23,472 nt of DNA from a virus: the IMG/VR virus record IMGVR_UViG_3300021963_000660, positions 1 to 23,472 of that record; one strand, written 5' to 3'. Of this stretch, positions 5,532 to 14,097 are shown piece by piece. The position numbers were made by a program, and so were the translations under genes. The notes beneath the pieces are model-generated. The model worked only from the letters and a program-made list of their open reading frames with translations. It did no database searches and was not told the origin of the DNA. Numbering within the stretch: the first letter of the stretch is position 1; each line of letters starts with the position of its first letter.

Positions 5532-8036
5532 TTATTTTTCTTTACCTACTATTCTTAATTTGGTTTTAACATCGGTTGTCCATGTCATACCATCTAATGT
5601 ATGGTCTACTTTTACTACTTGAAATACATTAGGTTCACCGAATTTATCAGGTAATCCATCTATTTGAAGTTGGTCACCCACTTTAAATCCACTAACACCG
5701 TGTACTTTAAAATCAAAATCAGCAACACCAAATGGTGGATTTTGGGTATTATTAGCAGCTTTCTTTTGTAAAGTTTGAACCGGTGTTAGACCTTTATCAA
5801 CTAAAAAACATTGTCTTAGGGCTGCAGTATCATTCCATGCTCCAACCATTACAACATTTTCAATTGTATTATCATTACTACTATCCCAGTCATACCAAGC
5901 TTTTGTTATATCTAATTTTGCTTCTCTATTTTGTACTTTAGGATATACTGCACCTGTCTTTATAAAAAATTCAAAATTAGCTATTTTAGCTTCCGTTTCT
6001 AATTCTTCTGCGGATTTTCGTTCTGATGCTTTATTCGATGTATCGGGTGGGTCTTCTTTTGTCTCTTTTTCTGCTTGTTGTATTCCTGCTAAGTAAGTTC
6101 CTACTTTATCCTCTTTTCTAGAAAATACACTACCTAACATAGGCCTCGGATTTAATTCCGGACTATGGTCATATGTTTTTCCCTTCTCGTCTTTTAATTT
6201 ATTATTCACAACTGATGACATCATCGCTGCAGGGACTTCAACTGAAAAATCACAACTAATAAATGGTGATTTAACTCCTCTAGATTGAAATTTTGTAATA
6301 CCACTATTATTTGAAATATCACCTAAAAAATTTAAATCAACTACTGCTAATTCGATTGGGCCTTTTGGGTCACTAGATAATGGAACTTCTTGTATTTGAA
6401 ATTTCCAAATTGAATTACATGCACCGGACATACCATTTAACATTTCATAAAAAACATCTCTAATAACTAAATTGGGTTTACTAATACATTCTACAAAAAA
6501 ATTAAAATTTATATATAAATCTTTTAGATATCCCCAAAATCCAGCCTTTTCTTGTATTGGTATAAATGTGTTATCACAAGCAGATGTTACGTTTAATGGT
6601 TGTGTATTTGGAAATGCATATGGAACTATTCTAGTTTTTTTAGTGGATGGTTCAAATCTTGAATCTAAATGTGTTAGCCAGGGATACTCTTTCAATTCTG
6701 CTTCGGGATGTATATTTGCAAAGTTTTTTTCACCACTTAAATTTGCAAATTCAATAAAAGAAGTTATTTCACTTTTTGCAGAAAGTGCCTCTAAAAATTT
6801 AAAATTTGGAGTAGTTGGGTTTGGTATAAATAATTTTGTAGGGTCAGTTGAAAACATATGTGGAAACCCACTAATGTAAGTATTTTTAATATTAATTATT
6901 TTACTACGACTATCATGAGGACAATCACCACTTCCCTTACGTCTTGATAAATCAAATGGGTAGGTATTAATAATTTCACATGCTAATTCAAATCTAATAA
7001 ATTTTTCCTCTGATAAAAGGGGTAATTCTTTTGGTATTTCTAAATCTTTACCACTATCTGTTTTTAATTCGGCAGATTCAGTCAGTGCATCTTTTAAAGT
7101 TTCAGCAACAACTTTATCCATATTTACAAAATTAGCAGTATCTGACCATCTCGGGTTTTTCCATAAATTATAAGTTGCAATCGTTCTTTTTTGACCAGGA
7201 AGTTGATTAAACATTTGCATAAAAAGAGCAGCACCAATTTTATTATCACCTACTGCAGATTCAATTTCTTGTGGTTTAAATGTTTCTCCACTTTTTTTAT
7301 CATCGGTTGATGTATTATTAGCATCTCTATGGGTTTGCATATATTCTGCAATATTACCAATTGCCGTTAGTTTTACTTCCATTTCATAACTTTCATTATC
7401 ACCAAAAGAAATACCACCGCCAGTAACAACCCCTAAAAATGCATCATATGTAAAATCAGATTTTATTCTTTTTTCTTTAACGGTAGTCCAGCTGTCATAC
7501 GCAACTAAATCACAAGCGGTTACTTTATCGCCTGTTCCTACTTTTTGTGCATTTGATTTTTGAGTATTCCATCCAAATTCACATAGACAATGAAATCCCG
7601 GTTCTAAAAAAAACCCAGCTAATATATCACATTGTTCTTTTGTAAATGCACGAATTTTAATAGTTGCTAATCGACTACCACCTTCAGCTTTTTCATCCAT
7701 AGTCATAGATGTTATAATGGGTGATGGTCTAAGTGCCCTACTTGTACCAGATGGTACTGGTATTTTAGCACCATTAAAATCCCTACCTATTATACCGGGA
7801 CCTATATAATCACTCCCCATCGAACCATATACGGATGTAAAATCAGTTGCTTTGGGATTTATTGATTCTAATATACACCCACCCTCAACTCCTGATAATA
7901 ACCTTATCCAAGTAGATAATCCACTAACACCGGGATTTTCTTTTGCGTTCCACGGGTTATTATTACCTGCTCTTTTTTTTAGAGTGGTTTCTAATTCGGT
8001 GTATATATTTGATAAATTTGGAAATGAACCTGGCAT
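5532..8036 (-). CDS. Baseplate hub-like structural protein (834 aa)
   Basis: This large protein has no signal peptide. Its N-terminal half contains a beta-rich domain (PSPIITSMTMDEKAEGG...ATIKIRAFTKEQCDILAGFF) that looks like the start of a hub/late-control-D type fold. The last 60 residues (GVSGFKVGDQLQIDGLPD...VVKVDHTLDGMTWTTDVKTKL) match the pattern of the gpD/VgrG-like hub C-terminus, in which a short H-x-I/L-...-W-x-T-x-(V/L) strand closes the barrel. A charged, helical stretch (KEDKVGTYLAGIQQAEKETKEDPP) sits around residues 640-675. It lies directly after the LysM wedge gene, as in other contractile tails. It could also be another baseplate component; a hub role is the best guess. Confidence 0.7.
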   Translation of the reverse strand: MPGSFPNLSNIYTELETTLKKRAGNNNPWNAKENPGVSGLSTWIRLLSGVEGGCILESINPKATDFTSVYGSMGSDYIGPGIIGRDFNGAKIPVPSGTSRALRPSPIITSMTMDEKAEGGSRLATIKIRAFTKEQCDILAGFFLEPGFHCLCEFGWNTQKSNAQKVGTGDKVTACDLVAYDSWTTVKEKRIKSDFTYDAFLGVVTGGGISFGDNESYEMEVKLTAIGNIAEYMQTHRDANNTSTDDKKSGETFKPQEIESAVGDNKIGAALFMQMFNQLPGQKRTIATYNLWKNPRWSDTANFVNMDKVVAETLKDALTESAELKTDSGKDLEIPKELPLLSEEKFIRFELACEIINTYPFDLSRRKGSGDCPHDSRSKIINIKNTYISGFPHMFSTDPTKLFIPNPTTPNFKFLEALSAKSEITSFIEFANLSGEKNFANIHPEAELKEYPWLTHLDSRFEPSTKKTRIVPYAFPNTQPLNVTSACDNTFIPIQEKAGFWGYLKDLYINFNFFVECISKPNLVIRDVFYEMLNGMSGACNSIWKFQIQEVPLSSDPKGPIELAVVDLNFLGDISNNSGITKFQSRGVKSPFISCDFSVEVPAAMMSSVVNNKLKDEKGKTYDHSPELNPRPMLGSVFSRKEDKVGTYLAGIQQAEKETKEDPPDTSNKASERKSAEELETEAKIANFEFFIKTGAVYPKVQNREAKLDITKAWYDWDSSNDNTIENVVMVGAWNDTAALRQCFLVDKGLTPVQTLQKKAANNTQNPPFGVADFDFKVHGVSGFKVGDQLQIDGLPDKFGEPNVFQVVKVDHTLDGMTWTTDVKTKLRIVGKEK

Positions 8037-8043
8037 AATTTAT

Positions 8044-8331
8044 TTATTTTGTAAAATTATTCGAAATTTCTAAATAATTTTCCGGTATTCTTAGTATTGT
8101 TCCATCGTTTACTGCGAATGGTGCATCGTGGATGTTGTTAGCAGTTGCTATAATCCACCATAAGGATGCATCTCCGTAAAACTGATGTGCAAGTGTATCT
8201 AATCTATCACCCGTCTGGGTCACTGCGTAAATATCAGTATCTCTCAATGGTATATTTGGGTATATCTTCGTTCTGAAGACTTCCCTACCATCTTTGAGTT
8301 TTTGTATTTTATTATTTGTGTATCTTGACAT
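8044..8331 (-). CDS. LysM-domain baseplate protein, gp53-like (95 aa)
   Basis: The segment VTQTGDRLDTLAHQFYGDASLWWIIATANNIHDAPFAVNDGTILRIP is a LysM module: the 'GDRLDTLAHQFYGD..LWWIIA.AN' pattern and the closing 'G..LRIP'. Short phage proteins made of a single LysM module with this wording are baseplate wedge proteins of the T4 gp53 type or tail protein X. They help join baseplate parts and do not digest the cell wall. Position between the 880-aa protein and the hub-like gene, 12 nt and 7 nt apart, supports a baseplate role. Confidence 0.82.
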   Translation of the reverse strand: MSRYTNNKIQKLKDGREVFRTKIYPNIPLRDTDIYAVTQTGDRLDTLAHQFYGDASLWWIIATANNIHDAPFAVNDGTILRIPENYLEISNNFTK

Positions 8332-8343
8332 AATTTAATTATT

Positions 8344-10986
8344 TTAAAAAGGAAGCCCTGTTTTTGGTGGATTTGCTGTTGATATTTTATCCATTTGTTC
8401 TTTACTAAAAAATAGATTCATTGGGTCTTTACCATTATTCCTTTTAACCCAAGAACCATAACCTTCCTTTCGATTTTCATCAGAATAAACAAAATTATGT
8501 ATCTTACCATCTTCATCTTTATATTCTACATTTGCAAACCATTCATCTTCTCCTATTTTTTTAATATTTGTTATTTTTCCATCATGCCCTTCTATGTTAG
8601 CAAACCAAGCAGATATCCTATCAGTAATCCCTTGATTCTTGTATTTTGTAAATGATTTTCTAACTTTTTCATTAAATGATGGTTCAGTAGTATTTGCAAT
8701 TGTAGCTAATGAAGCCCCATCGTTACTTTCTTTTGGGGTTTCTACCGATTTACCAGTATCTAATGATTTTGGGGTTGAATCTATCCCTAACATACCACCA
8801 CTTGTTGATTCCGTCTTTGGTGCTTCGGTTTGTGCTACACCTACACTATTAATTGGTGCAGGAGGTGTTGTTGGTTGAACTACTTGTGGTGCACTTGCAG
8901 TTCCTCCATTATTTGTAGTTGGTGCACTACCACCGGTTTTTGGTTCTTCATTTACAGTCGTTGTTGTACCAGATTGTTCGGCCCTTCTCTTATTAATTAT
9001 TTTAACTGCTTCTTTTGAAATCGGAGTTCCATATAATTTAAGTTCTGCACCTATATTTTCAACAAATTTAAATTCCATTTGAACTTCAACTATTTTTGGT
9101 AATTGATTACCATCTACCGTTTCCCATACCCCATCATCTGGTATTGTATATGAAAGAGAGTTTATAAATGCGGTTTTCTTTTGATACATATTACCCAATG
9201 TAAATTCAATAAATGGTGGATTTACTAAATTATTCTTATCAATCGTTGGATATGCTTTACCTGTTAAAAATTGAATTCTTTGCCACATTGTTGATAATTC
9301 AGCCGAATTCATGCAATACATTTTTAATTGTAATGATAGGGTTCGTTCTACTCCACCATATGTGTAGTAACTATATGGGTTACCAACAAATTTAGCAGAA
9401 TCCCAAGTTGGTGAAACAGTTTCACTTAAACTTGTTATTAAGGTTCTAAAATATACTTTTTGAGAATCACCTACCCCTGCTATTGAAAATGTTACTAAAT
9501 CTTTATCATCTCCGTTACCACTACCATTTACTCCATATGAACTATTAATTAAATCACCATTATTACTTGTTATTCCATATTTTGTTTCTAATGTACTAGC
9601 TTTTGCACCGGGTACTCCACTATACGGATTAGTTGGGTCATTAGGCATAACTGCACCAGTATTATTTTTTATATCTTTAAATGCGTTTGGTGATGTACCA
9701 AACACACCTTTTGTTTTTCTTCTATCAATTCCATACACAGGCGATACTAAGGATAAGTCAATTCCATTTAAGGTATTAACATCCATTTTTTCACTATATA
9801 TTTTTTCGGTAGCAGTAGTTGTTTTAGTTTTTGATTCAACTGCTTTATCTATTTCAGATTTGGATTCTGTACCTTTTAGTTTATCTTTTACTGATGTAGC
9901 GGTTGACCCTAATTTTTCTTTAGCTTTACCAATTTCTGCCGTATCTTTTTTTATAGTATCGGTAGATTCTTTGCCAGGTATTCCTAAATTAGTTTCTTTA
10001 CTATTCGATGTTACATATGAATTATATTTTTCATCATATGGTCTAGCATCATCAGTTTTTTCTTTAGTCTTTTCGTCTAATAATTTATTAAGTTCTGTTT
10101 TAGATTCGGTCCCTTTTAATTTTTGTTTTAGAGATGCAGTTGCGTTTGCAGATGCCTCTCCTAATTTTTTCTTAGCATCAAGTTGTAATTGAGTTACTTT
10201 TTTAGTAATATCAGTTGCACCCTTATCTACTTTACTTACTGATTTTGAATTAAACTTAACATTATCAATTTGTTTTGAATATGGTAATTTTGAACTATAT
10301 TCGTATTTATCAGTTGCACCTGCAGTGTTAGCACCTAATGTATTTGGATTACCAAATAGAGCAGTTCTTAACTTATCTTTTACTAATGAGATACCTTGAC
10401 CTATTATTTGTTTGCCAATTGTTTTTGGATTACCACCACCGGTATTTTTTAAGAATGTACCAACAATTGTACCCTTTGCATCATTTCTGATTTTTGAAAG
10501 AGTAATCATTGTATCTGGCTCTAATCCAGCTTGTAATTCACCTGTATTATTTACATAAGTTGGTATCACATTTTGTGGAATACCTATACGAGAATTTATC
10601 CCATCTCTTGCTTGATTTAGAGATGTTACTTTACCACCAAAAACAAATTTACCAAACTTACCACCAGTAATAGCACCTAATCCTTTACCAATCAACCCAC
10701 CATCCGCTGCACTTCCACCCGTTGCCTGTTTCATTTTCTCAACCGATGATGTACTACGGGTTGCAATACGAATTGCTTCGTTACCATAAATTAATGGATT
10801 ATTTAATTCTACTTTACTTTTTATACGAATACCACTAAGTTCTTGTTCTATTAAAGTTAGTTTATCTGGTTTTACACTTTTTTCTTGCGTAGAACCTATG
10901 AATAATTCTTGCACAGGAGTTAAGTCCAATATTTTTGGAGTTATATCTTTATTCGAACCTCTAAATAATTCTAATATTGTTGGCAT
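8344..10986 (-). CDS. Large tail/baseplate structural protein with internal repeat (880 aa)
   Basis: The most conserved-looking block is residues 497-645 (VTFSIAGVGDSQKVYFRTLITSLSE... and WQRIQFLTGKAYP), which resembles baseplate or tube-end proteins of contractile phages. Preceding it, residues 260-400 are Lys/Thr/Ser-rich and contain two copies of a helix-like unit with the shared core KLKGTESK (288-296 and 368-376). Residues 670-770 are a Thr/Pro/Gly-rich linker. Residues 770-880 form a separate compact C-terminal domain (ISAWFANIEGHDGKITN...DEWFANVEYKDEDG). It lies between tape measure and LysM genes, where baseplate hub and tube-initiator proteins are expected. Exact equivalence to a T4 protein (gp48/gp54) cannot be decided by eye. 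Confidence 0.65.
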   Translation of the reverse strand: MPTILELFRGSNKDITPKILDLTPVQELFIGSTQEKSVKPDKLTLIEQELSGIRIKSKVELNNPLIYGNEAIRIATRSTSSVEKMKQATGGSAADGGLIGKGLGAITGGKFGKFVFGGKVTSLNQARDGINSRIGIPQNVIPTYVNNTGELQAGLEPDTMITLSKIRNDAKGTIVGTFLKNTGGGNPKTIGKQIIGQGISLVKDKLRTALFGNPNTLGANTAGATDKYEYSSKLPYSKQIDNVKFNSKSVSKVDKGATDITKKVTQLQLDAKKKLGEASANATASLKQKLKGTESKTELNKLLDEKTKEKTDDARPYDEKYNSYVTSNSKETNLGIPGKESTDTIKKDTAEIGKAKEKLGSTATSVKDKLKGTESKSEIDKAVESKTKTTTATEKIYSEKMDVNTLNGIDLSLVSPVYGIDRRKTKGVFGTSPNAFKDIKNNTGAVMPNDPTNPYSGVPGAKASTLETKYGITSNNGDLINSSYGVNGSGNGDDKDLVTFSIAGVGDSQKVYFRTLITSLSETVSPTWDSAKFVGNPYSYYTYGGVERTLSLQLKMYCMNSAELSTMWQRIQFLTGKAYPTIDKNNLVNPPFIEFTLGNMYQKKTAFINSLSYTIPDDGVWETVDGNQLPKIVEVQMEFKFVENIGAELKLYGTPISKEAVKIINKRRAEQSGTTTTVNEEPKTGGSAPTTNNGGTASAPQVVQPTTPPAPINSVGVAQTEAPKTESTSGGMLGIDSTPKSLDTGKSVETPKESNDGASLATIANTTEPSFNEKVRKSFTKYKNQGITDRISAWFANIEGHDGKITNIKKIGEDEWFANVEYKDEDGKIHNFVYSDENRKEGYGSWVKRNNGKDPMNLFFSKEQMDKISTANPPKTGLPF
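9817..10173 (-). repeat. Two-copy repeat inside the 880-aa protein
   Basis: Residues 272-310 and 356-390 share the order KLG..A/T......K.KLKGTESK.E(L/I).K...(E)SKTK. The two units are separated by about 45 residues. They look like duplicated helical segments in a flexible region of the protein. Confidence 0.6.
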
Positions 10987-10988
10987 AA

Positions 10989-13547
10989 TTAAGCTCCCAT
11001 TAACCCAAATCGGTTTTCACCACTTTTTTCGTTTGTTTTCACTACTGCTGATGAAACTTTCTCTTTATCCATATAGACATCTCTATTTGATTGAACTGCC
11101 ATAATTAATTCATCTAATTTAGCAACAATAGCGGTGTTATCTTGTCCTCCCCCCATTAACCCACCTAATAATCCACCGATACCAGTTCCTAATCCCGTAG
11201 CAATTGTTTCCAATAAACTAGCAGGGTCTTTAGTTGCTAATAGGGTATCTGCTGGGTTTGTTCCAACCACTTTACCATTTTGAACTACACCATCGTTTAC
11301 ACTTTCAGTTGCCATTGCTGATGATGTAGTACCATCGGTTGATTGAGTATCATCTCCACCTAATCCTACAAAAGACCCAATTGAACTAAATACACTTGAT
11401 ACATTATCTATTACCCATTGTAATGGGGCTACTAAATATTTTTGGAAAAAATCACTAACACCTTCAATAACGCTGAATATTGCATCAAATCCTGCACTAA
11501 AAGCATCTACCATTATACCTATTGCTCCTCCGATTACTGTTCCTAATAAAACACCTATGAATTTAAAAACAGGTAATATAGGGGTAACTGCTTCCATTAT
11601 TTTATCCTTTAATTCTCCAAACTTTGCAAATAGTGGTTGTAATGCATCCGATACCATATTAAGTGGAGTAAACAACCCTTCCATAATAGCACCAGCAATT
11701 GCAAATACTGGTTTTAGTATTGCCATAAATACATTCCAAATAGCACCAACTATTCCAAATGTTATTTTAAGTACACTACCTATTGCAGTTAATGTAGGCA
11801 TTAAAAGACTACTTACTACATCTACAACATCATTTACTATCATTATTAAAAAAGCTGCTGCTGGTTGAAACACATCCATAATGGCAGTTCCTAATCCTGC
11901 AGTACTATTTGATAATTTATCCATTTGAGATTGCATCTCTTGTTGTGCTGCTAATTTCTTTGTTTGTGCATCCAAATCAGATTTAGTCATTTTACTAATA
12001 TCTTTACCTGCACTCATTAAAGACATTGCAGATGCTAATTGTTCTTTATCTAAATTACTAAATTGGTTTCTAATTCGTTGTTGATTTATTAAATCCTCCA
12101 TTTGCATACCAGTTGCCTTTGCAAGAGCTTCTTGTTCAAATTTATTTAATTTTGTTAAATCACCTAAACTTGCTACTTGATTTAATACTTCTTGCTGTGC
12201 ACCTAAAACATCACCATTTGCTGCTAAATATCTTGCTTGAGAAAGGTTTAAATTTGTTCCTAATATTGCACTTGCTTCTAATTCTGATGTAATACTATTT
12301 TCAAAATCCAAAAGATTATCAGCAACTGCACCAGCCTGTTTAATAGATGTTCCCAACTTTGCTGCTTGAACTGCTGCTTTAGCAAGTGCAGCGGGTGAAC
12401 CATTAAAATAACGATATGCATATTCAGAACTTTCTGCCATATCTTTAATAACTTGACTTGGAGCAACTCCGGCCATCTTAGACATTTGAACAGTTTGACC
12501 TATTAGGGCTTGTGATTGTTCAGCTGTTAATCCACCTATATTTTGAAATACTTTATTTAATTGTGCACCTTGTTCTACTCCAATACCAAAGTTTTTATTT
12601 AGGGCAACCATAGAACCCAATACTGATTTTGAAGGTTGCTCTAACCCACTAAATTCAGTAGTAAATGCACCTGCAGCTTTACCTACATCCTCTGCACTTA
12701 CACCTAATGTTGCAAACTCTGCAGATACGGATTGAATATTTTGTTTTAACCCGGTGGTTTGTGAATTTAATAAACCAGTTGTATCTCTAAATGATTTTGC
12801 TGCTGAATCTATTTCACTAAATCTTTTTACTCCTAATGCAAGACCTGCAACAATTAATCCAATTATTACTAATGGAGACATTAATGCTGCTGTTAATGAT
12901 GCACCTAATCCACCTGCTGCACCACTTAACGCTTGCATTGTTGTTGCACCACCTCTTAATCCACCTGCAAAATTACTTACAAATGATGTAGCGGCACCAC
13001 CTAATTTATCTTTTATTGCATTTGACCCGATACCACCAAGTTTACCTAATAACCCACCTATTACAGGTATATTACTAGCACCCGATACTAATCCATCAAA
13101 TGAACTTCCTAAACTATTTGCTAAATCAGTAGCAGCATCATTTACTTTTTCAGTTATTGCTAATCGTTGATGTTCAATATTTAAACTTTCTTCGGCAACA
13201 GCCAATGAACGTAGCATTTCTTCACCAACTGCCTTATTTGAACCAAAGTAAGATTTTCCGATTCTTTCTTTTTCTGCTTCAATCTCTACTAATTTTTTTG
13301 CAACACTTTCTGAGTTAGTTAGTTGTGATACTGATGATTTTAATTCATCATTATATGTCTTTACTTTCTTACCTAACGTTGTTCTATAATCAATCTCATC
13401 ATCAATACCATCAATAATACCTTTGTTAATAGATGCAGAAACTTTTAATGCATCATTGTAGTCATTTTGAAGACGTACCGATTCCTTTTGCTTTCTTACT
13501 AAGTCTTCTTGTGCATCTCCTACAATTTTATTTACATTTTTTGCCAT
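10989..13547 (-). CDS. Tail tape-measure protein (852 aa)
   Basis: The composition and order are those of a tape-measure protein: a charged coiled-coil N-terminus (residues 1-130), Gly/Ala-rich segments, a hydrophobic stretch near 215-240 (SPLVIIGLIVAGLALGV), Ala/Gln-rich helices through the middle, and several further hydrophobic segments at about 560-700 that could enter the host membrane. The C-terminus (AIVAKLDELIMAVQSNRDVYMDKEKV...) is of a kind common at the end of such proteins. It sets tail length and occupies the tube lumen until ejection. If about 0.15 nm per residue applies, the tail would be near 130 nm; this is a rough inference. It follows the tube and the assembly-chaperone-like genes. 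Confidence 0.85.
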   Translation of the reverse strand: MAKNVNKIVGDAQEDLVRKQKESVRLQNDYNDALKVSASINKGIIDGIDDEIDYRTTLGKKVKTYNDELKSSVSQLTNSESVAKKLVEIEAEKERIGKSYFGSNKAVGEEMLRSLAVAEESLNIEHQRLAITEKVNDAATDLANSLGSSFDGLVSGASNIPVIGGLLGKLGGIGSNAIKDKLGGAATSFVSNFAGGLRGGATTMQALSGAAGGLGASLTAALMSPLVIIGLIVAGLALGVKRFSEIDSAAKSFRDTTGLLNSQTTGLKQNIQSVSAEFATLGVSAEDVGKAAGAFTTEFSGLEQPSKSVLGSMVALNKNFGIGVEQGAQLNKVFQNIGGLTAEQSQALIGQTVQMSKMAGVAPSQVIKDMAESSEYAYRYFNGSPAALAKAAVQAAKLGTSIKQAGAVADNLLDFENSITSELEASAILGTNLNLSQARYLAANGDVLGAQQEVLNQVASLGDLTKLNKFEQEALAKATGMQMEDLINQQRIRNQFSNLDKEQLASAMSLMSAGKDISKMTKSDLDAQTKKLAAQQEMQSQMDKLSNSTAGLGTAIMDVFQPAAAFLIMIVNDVVDVVSSLLMPTLTAIGSVLKITFGIVGAIWNVFMAILKPVFAIAGAIMEGLFTPLNMVSDALQPLFAKFGELKDKIMEAVTPILPVFKFIGVLLGTVIGGAIGIMVDAFSAGFDAIFSVIEGVSDFFQKYLVAPLQWVIDNVSSVFSSIGSFVGLGGDDTQSTDGTTSSAMATESVNDGVVQNGKVVGTNPADTLLATKDPASLLETIATGLGTGIGGLLGGLMGGGQDNTAIVAKLDELIMAVQSNRDVYMDKEKVSSAVVKTNEKSGENRFGLMGA

Positions 13548-13564
13548 TATATATTAATATCAGA

Positions 13565-13816
13565 TTATTGTATATTTAAGATTGCTTTGTAATGTGCAGG
13601 GATTTTTTTACCATCCTTCTTTAATTGTTCTACTTTATCTCTAATCTTTTGCATGTCAGCATCCAATTTAGTAGCCATAGCAACAAAATCTTTATCTTTT
13701 TTTAATTTATTTACAAGAATTTTTCCAAAAATATAATCAACTACCCCTTCTCGAATAGAATGTTTTTTGGTTATAAATTCTTTTATACTTTTTCTTATTG
13801 TTTCAGTTAATTTCAT
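13565..13816 (-). CDS. Small basic helical protein before the tape measure (83-87 aa)
   Basis: A Lys-rich, probably all-helical protein (TIRKSIKEFITKKHSIREGVVDYIFGKILVNKLKKDKDF...DKVEQLKKDGKKIP). Function not recognised. I chose the ATG at 13816 (MKLTETIRK) over the one at 13828 (MGNT...), because the upstream TATATTTATA motif ends at 13838, and a transcript starting some 7-10 nt beyond it would leave almost no leader for the earlier ATG. The gene has its own apparent promoter and follows a terminator, so it starts the unit that continues into the tape measure (17 nt gap). It may be a minor tail or assembly factor; nothing more can be said. Confidence 0.7.
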   Translation of the reverse strand: MKLTETIRKSIKEFITKKHSIREGVVDYIFGKILVNKLKKDKDFVAMATKLDADMQKIRDKVEQLKKDGKKIPAHYKAILNIQ

Positions 13817-13837
13817 AGTATTTCCCATTTATACTAC

Positions 13838-13847
13838 TATAAATATA
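13838..13847 (-). promoter_or_regulatory. Late-promoter-like motif before the tape-measure unit
   Basis: Exact minus-strand TATATTTATA, 21 nt upstream of the preferred ATG at 13816 and directly after a terminator (13854-13881). This position is what a promoter of the next unit should have. Confidence 0.55.
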
Positions 13848-13853
13848 AGACAT

Positions 13854-13881
13854 AAAAAAAGTGAGGAATTTATTTCCTCAC
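13854..13881 (-). terminator. Rho-independent terminator after the frameshift extension
   Basis: A perfect 8-bp stem, GTGAGGAA (13881-13874) with TTCCTCAC (13868-13861), closes a 5-nt loop and is followed on the minus strand by seven T. The stop codon of the +1-frame extension (13872-13870) lies in the loop and its last codons form the stem. Confidence 0.9.
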
Positions 13882-14097
13882 TCTTACACCAGGGCCTTTT
13901 GATTGTTGATTAGTTTTTGTTGCTTTATTTGCGTTATCGCTTTCTCGTTTCTTTGTATCAACCAATTCTTTATAATAAAAATTTCTTAAATGAACCGGTA
14001 ATCTATACACATCTGATTGAATAAACCCATTTCCAAAATAACATAATTCAAAAATTTGTTTATGTAATATAACAGAATAATTAGTCGGTAGGCCAAA
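13870..14097 (-). CDS. Frameshift extension of the gp26-like gene (ATG-less frame, 74 aa)
   Basis: After the T7 run at 14101-14095, the +1 frame stays open for 74 codons (GLPTNYSVILHK... to ...GPGVRVRK) and stops at 13870. The frame contains no ATG; a TAA closes it at its 5' side just before the T7 run. The peptide looks like a real protein, with a compact aromatic core (FELCYFGNGF, SDVYRLPVHLRNFYYKELV) and a charged tail, and its length reaches exactly into the terminator. The simplest reading is a +1 (or -2) ribosomal frameshift at AAC-TTT-TTT-TGG, giving a 321-aa fusion with the upstream gene. Tail assembly chaperones before tape-measure genes are well known for such frameshifts. A sequencing error in the homopolymer would look the same. 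Confidence 0.7.
   Translation of the reverse strand, partial: FGLPTNYSVILHKQIFELCYFGNGFIQSDVYRLPVHLRNFYYKELVDTKKRESDNANKATKTNQQSKGPGVRVRK

Noticed and set aside
12278-12466. Alternative minus-strand frame inside the tape measure (62 codons)
   Set aside because: It lies wholly within the tape-measure gene in another frame, with a Leu/Lys/Gln-rich low-complexity translation.
12754-13170. Long plus-strand open frame opposite the tape measure
   Set aside because: It mirrors the Ala/Gly-rich codons of the tape-measure gene, giving a Pro/Asn/Ala-rich translation with no domain, and has no own leader. All other plus-strand frames in the window are shadows of the same kind.
13552-13561. TATATTTATA-like match (8 of 10) just before the tape-measure start
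   Set aside because: Only 4 nt from the ATG and poor match; in this AT-rich DNA it is probably chance. The tape measure can be read from the promoter at 13838.
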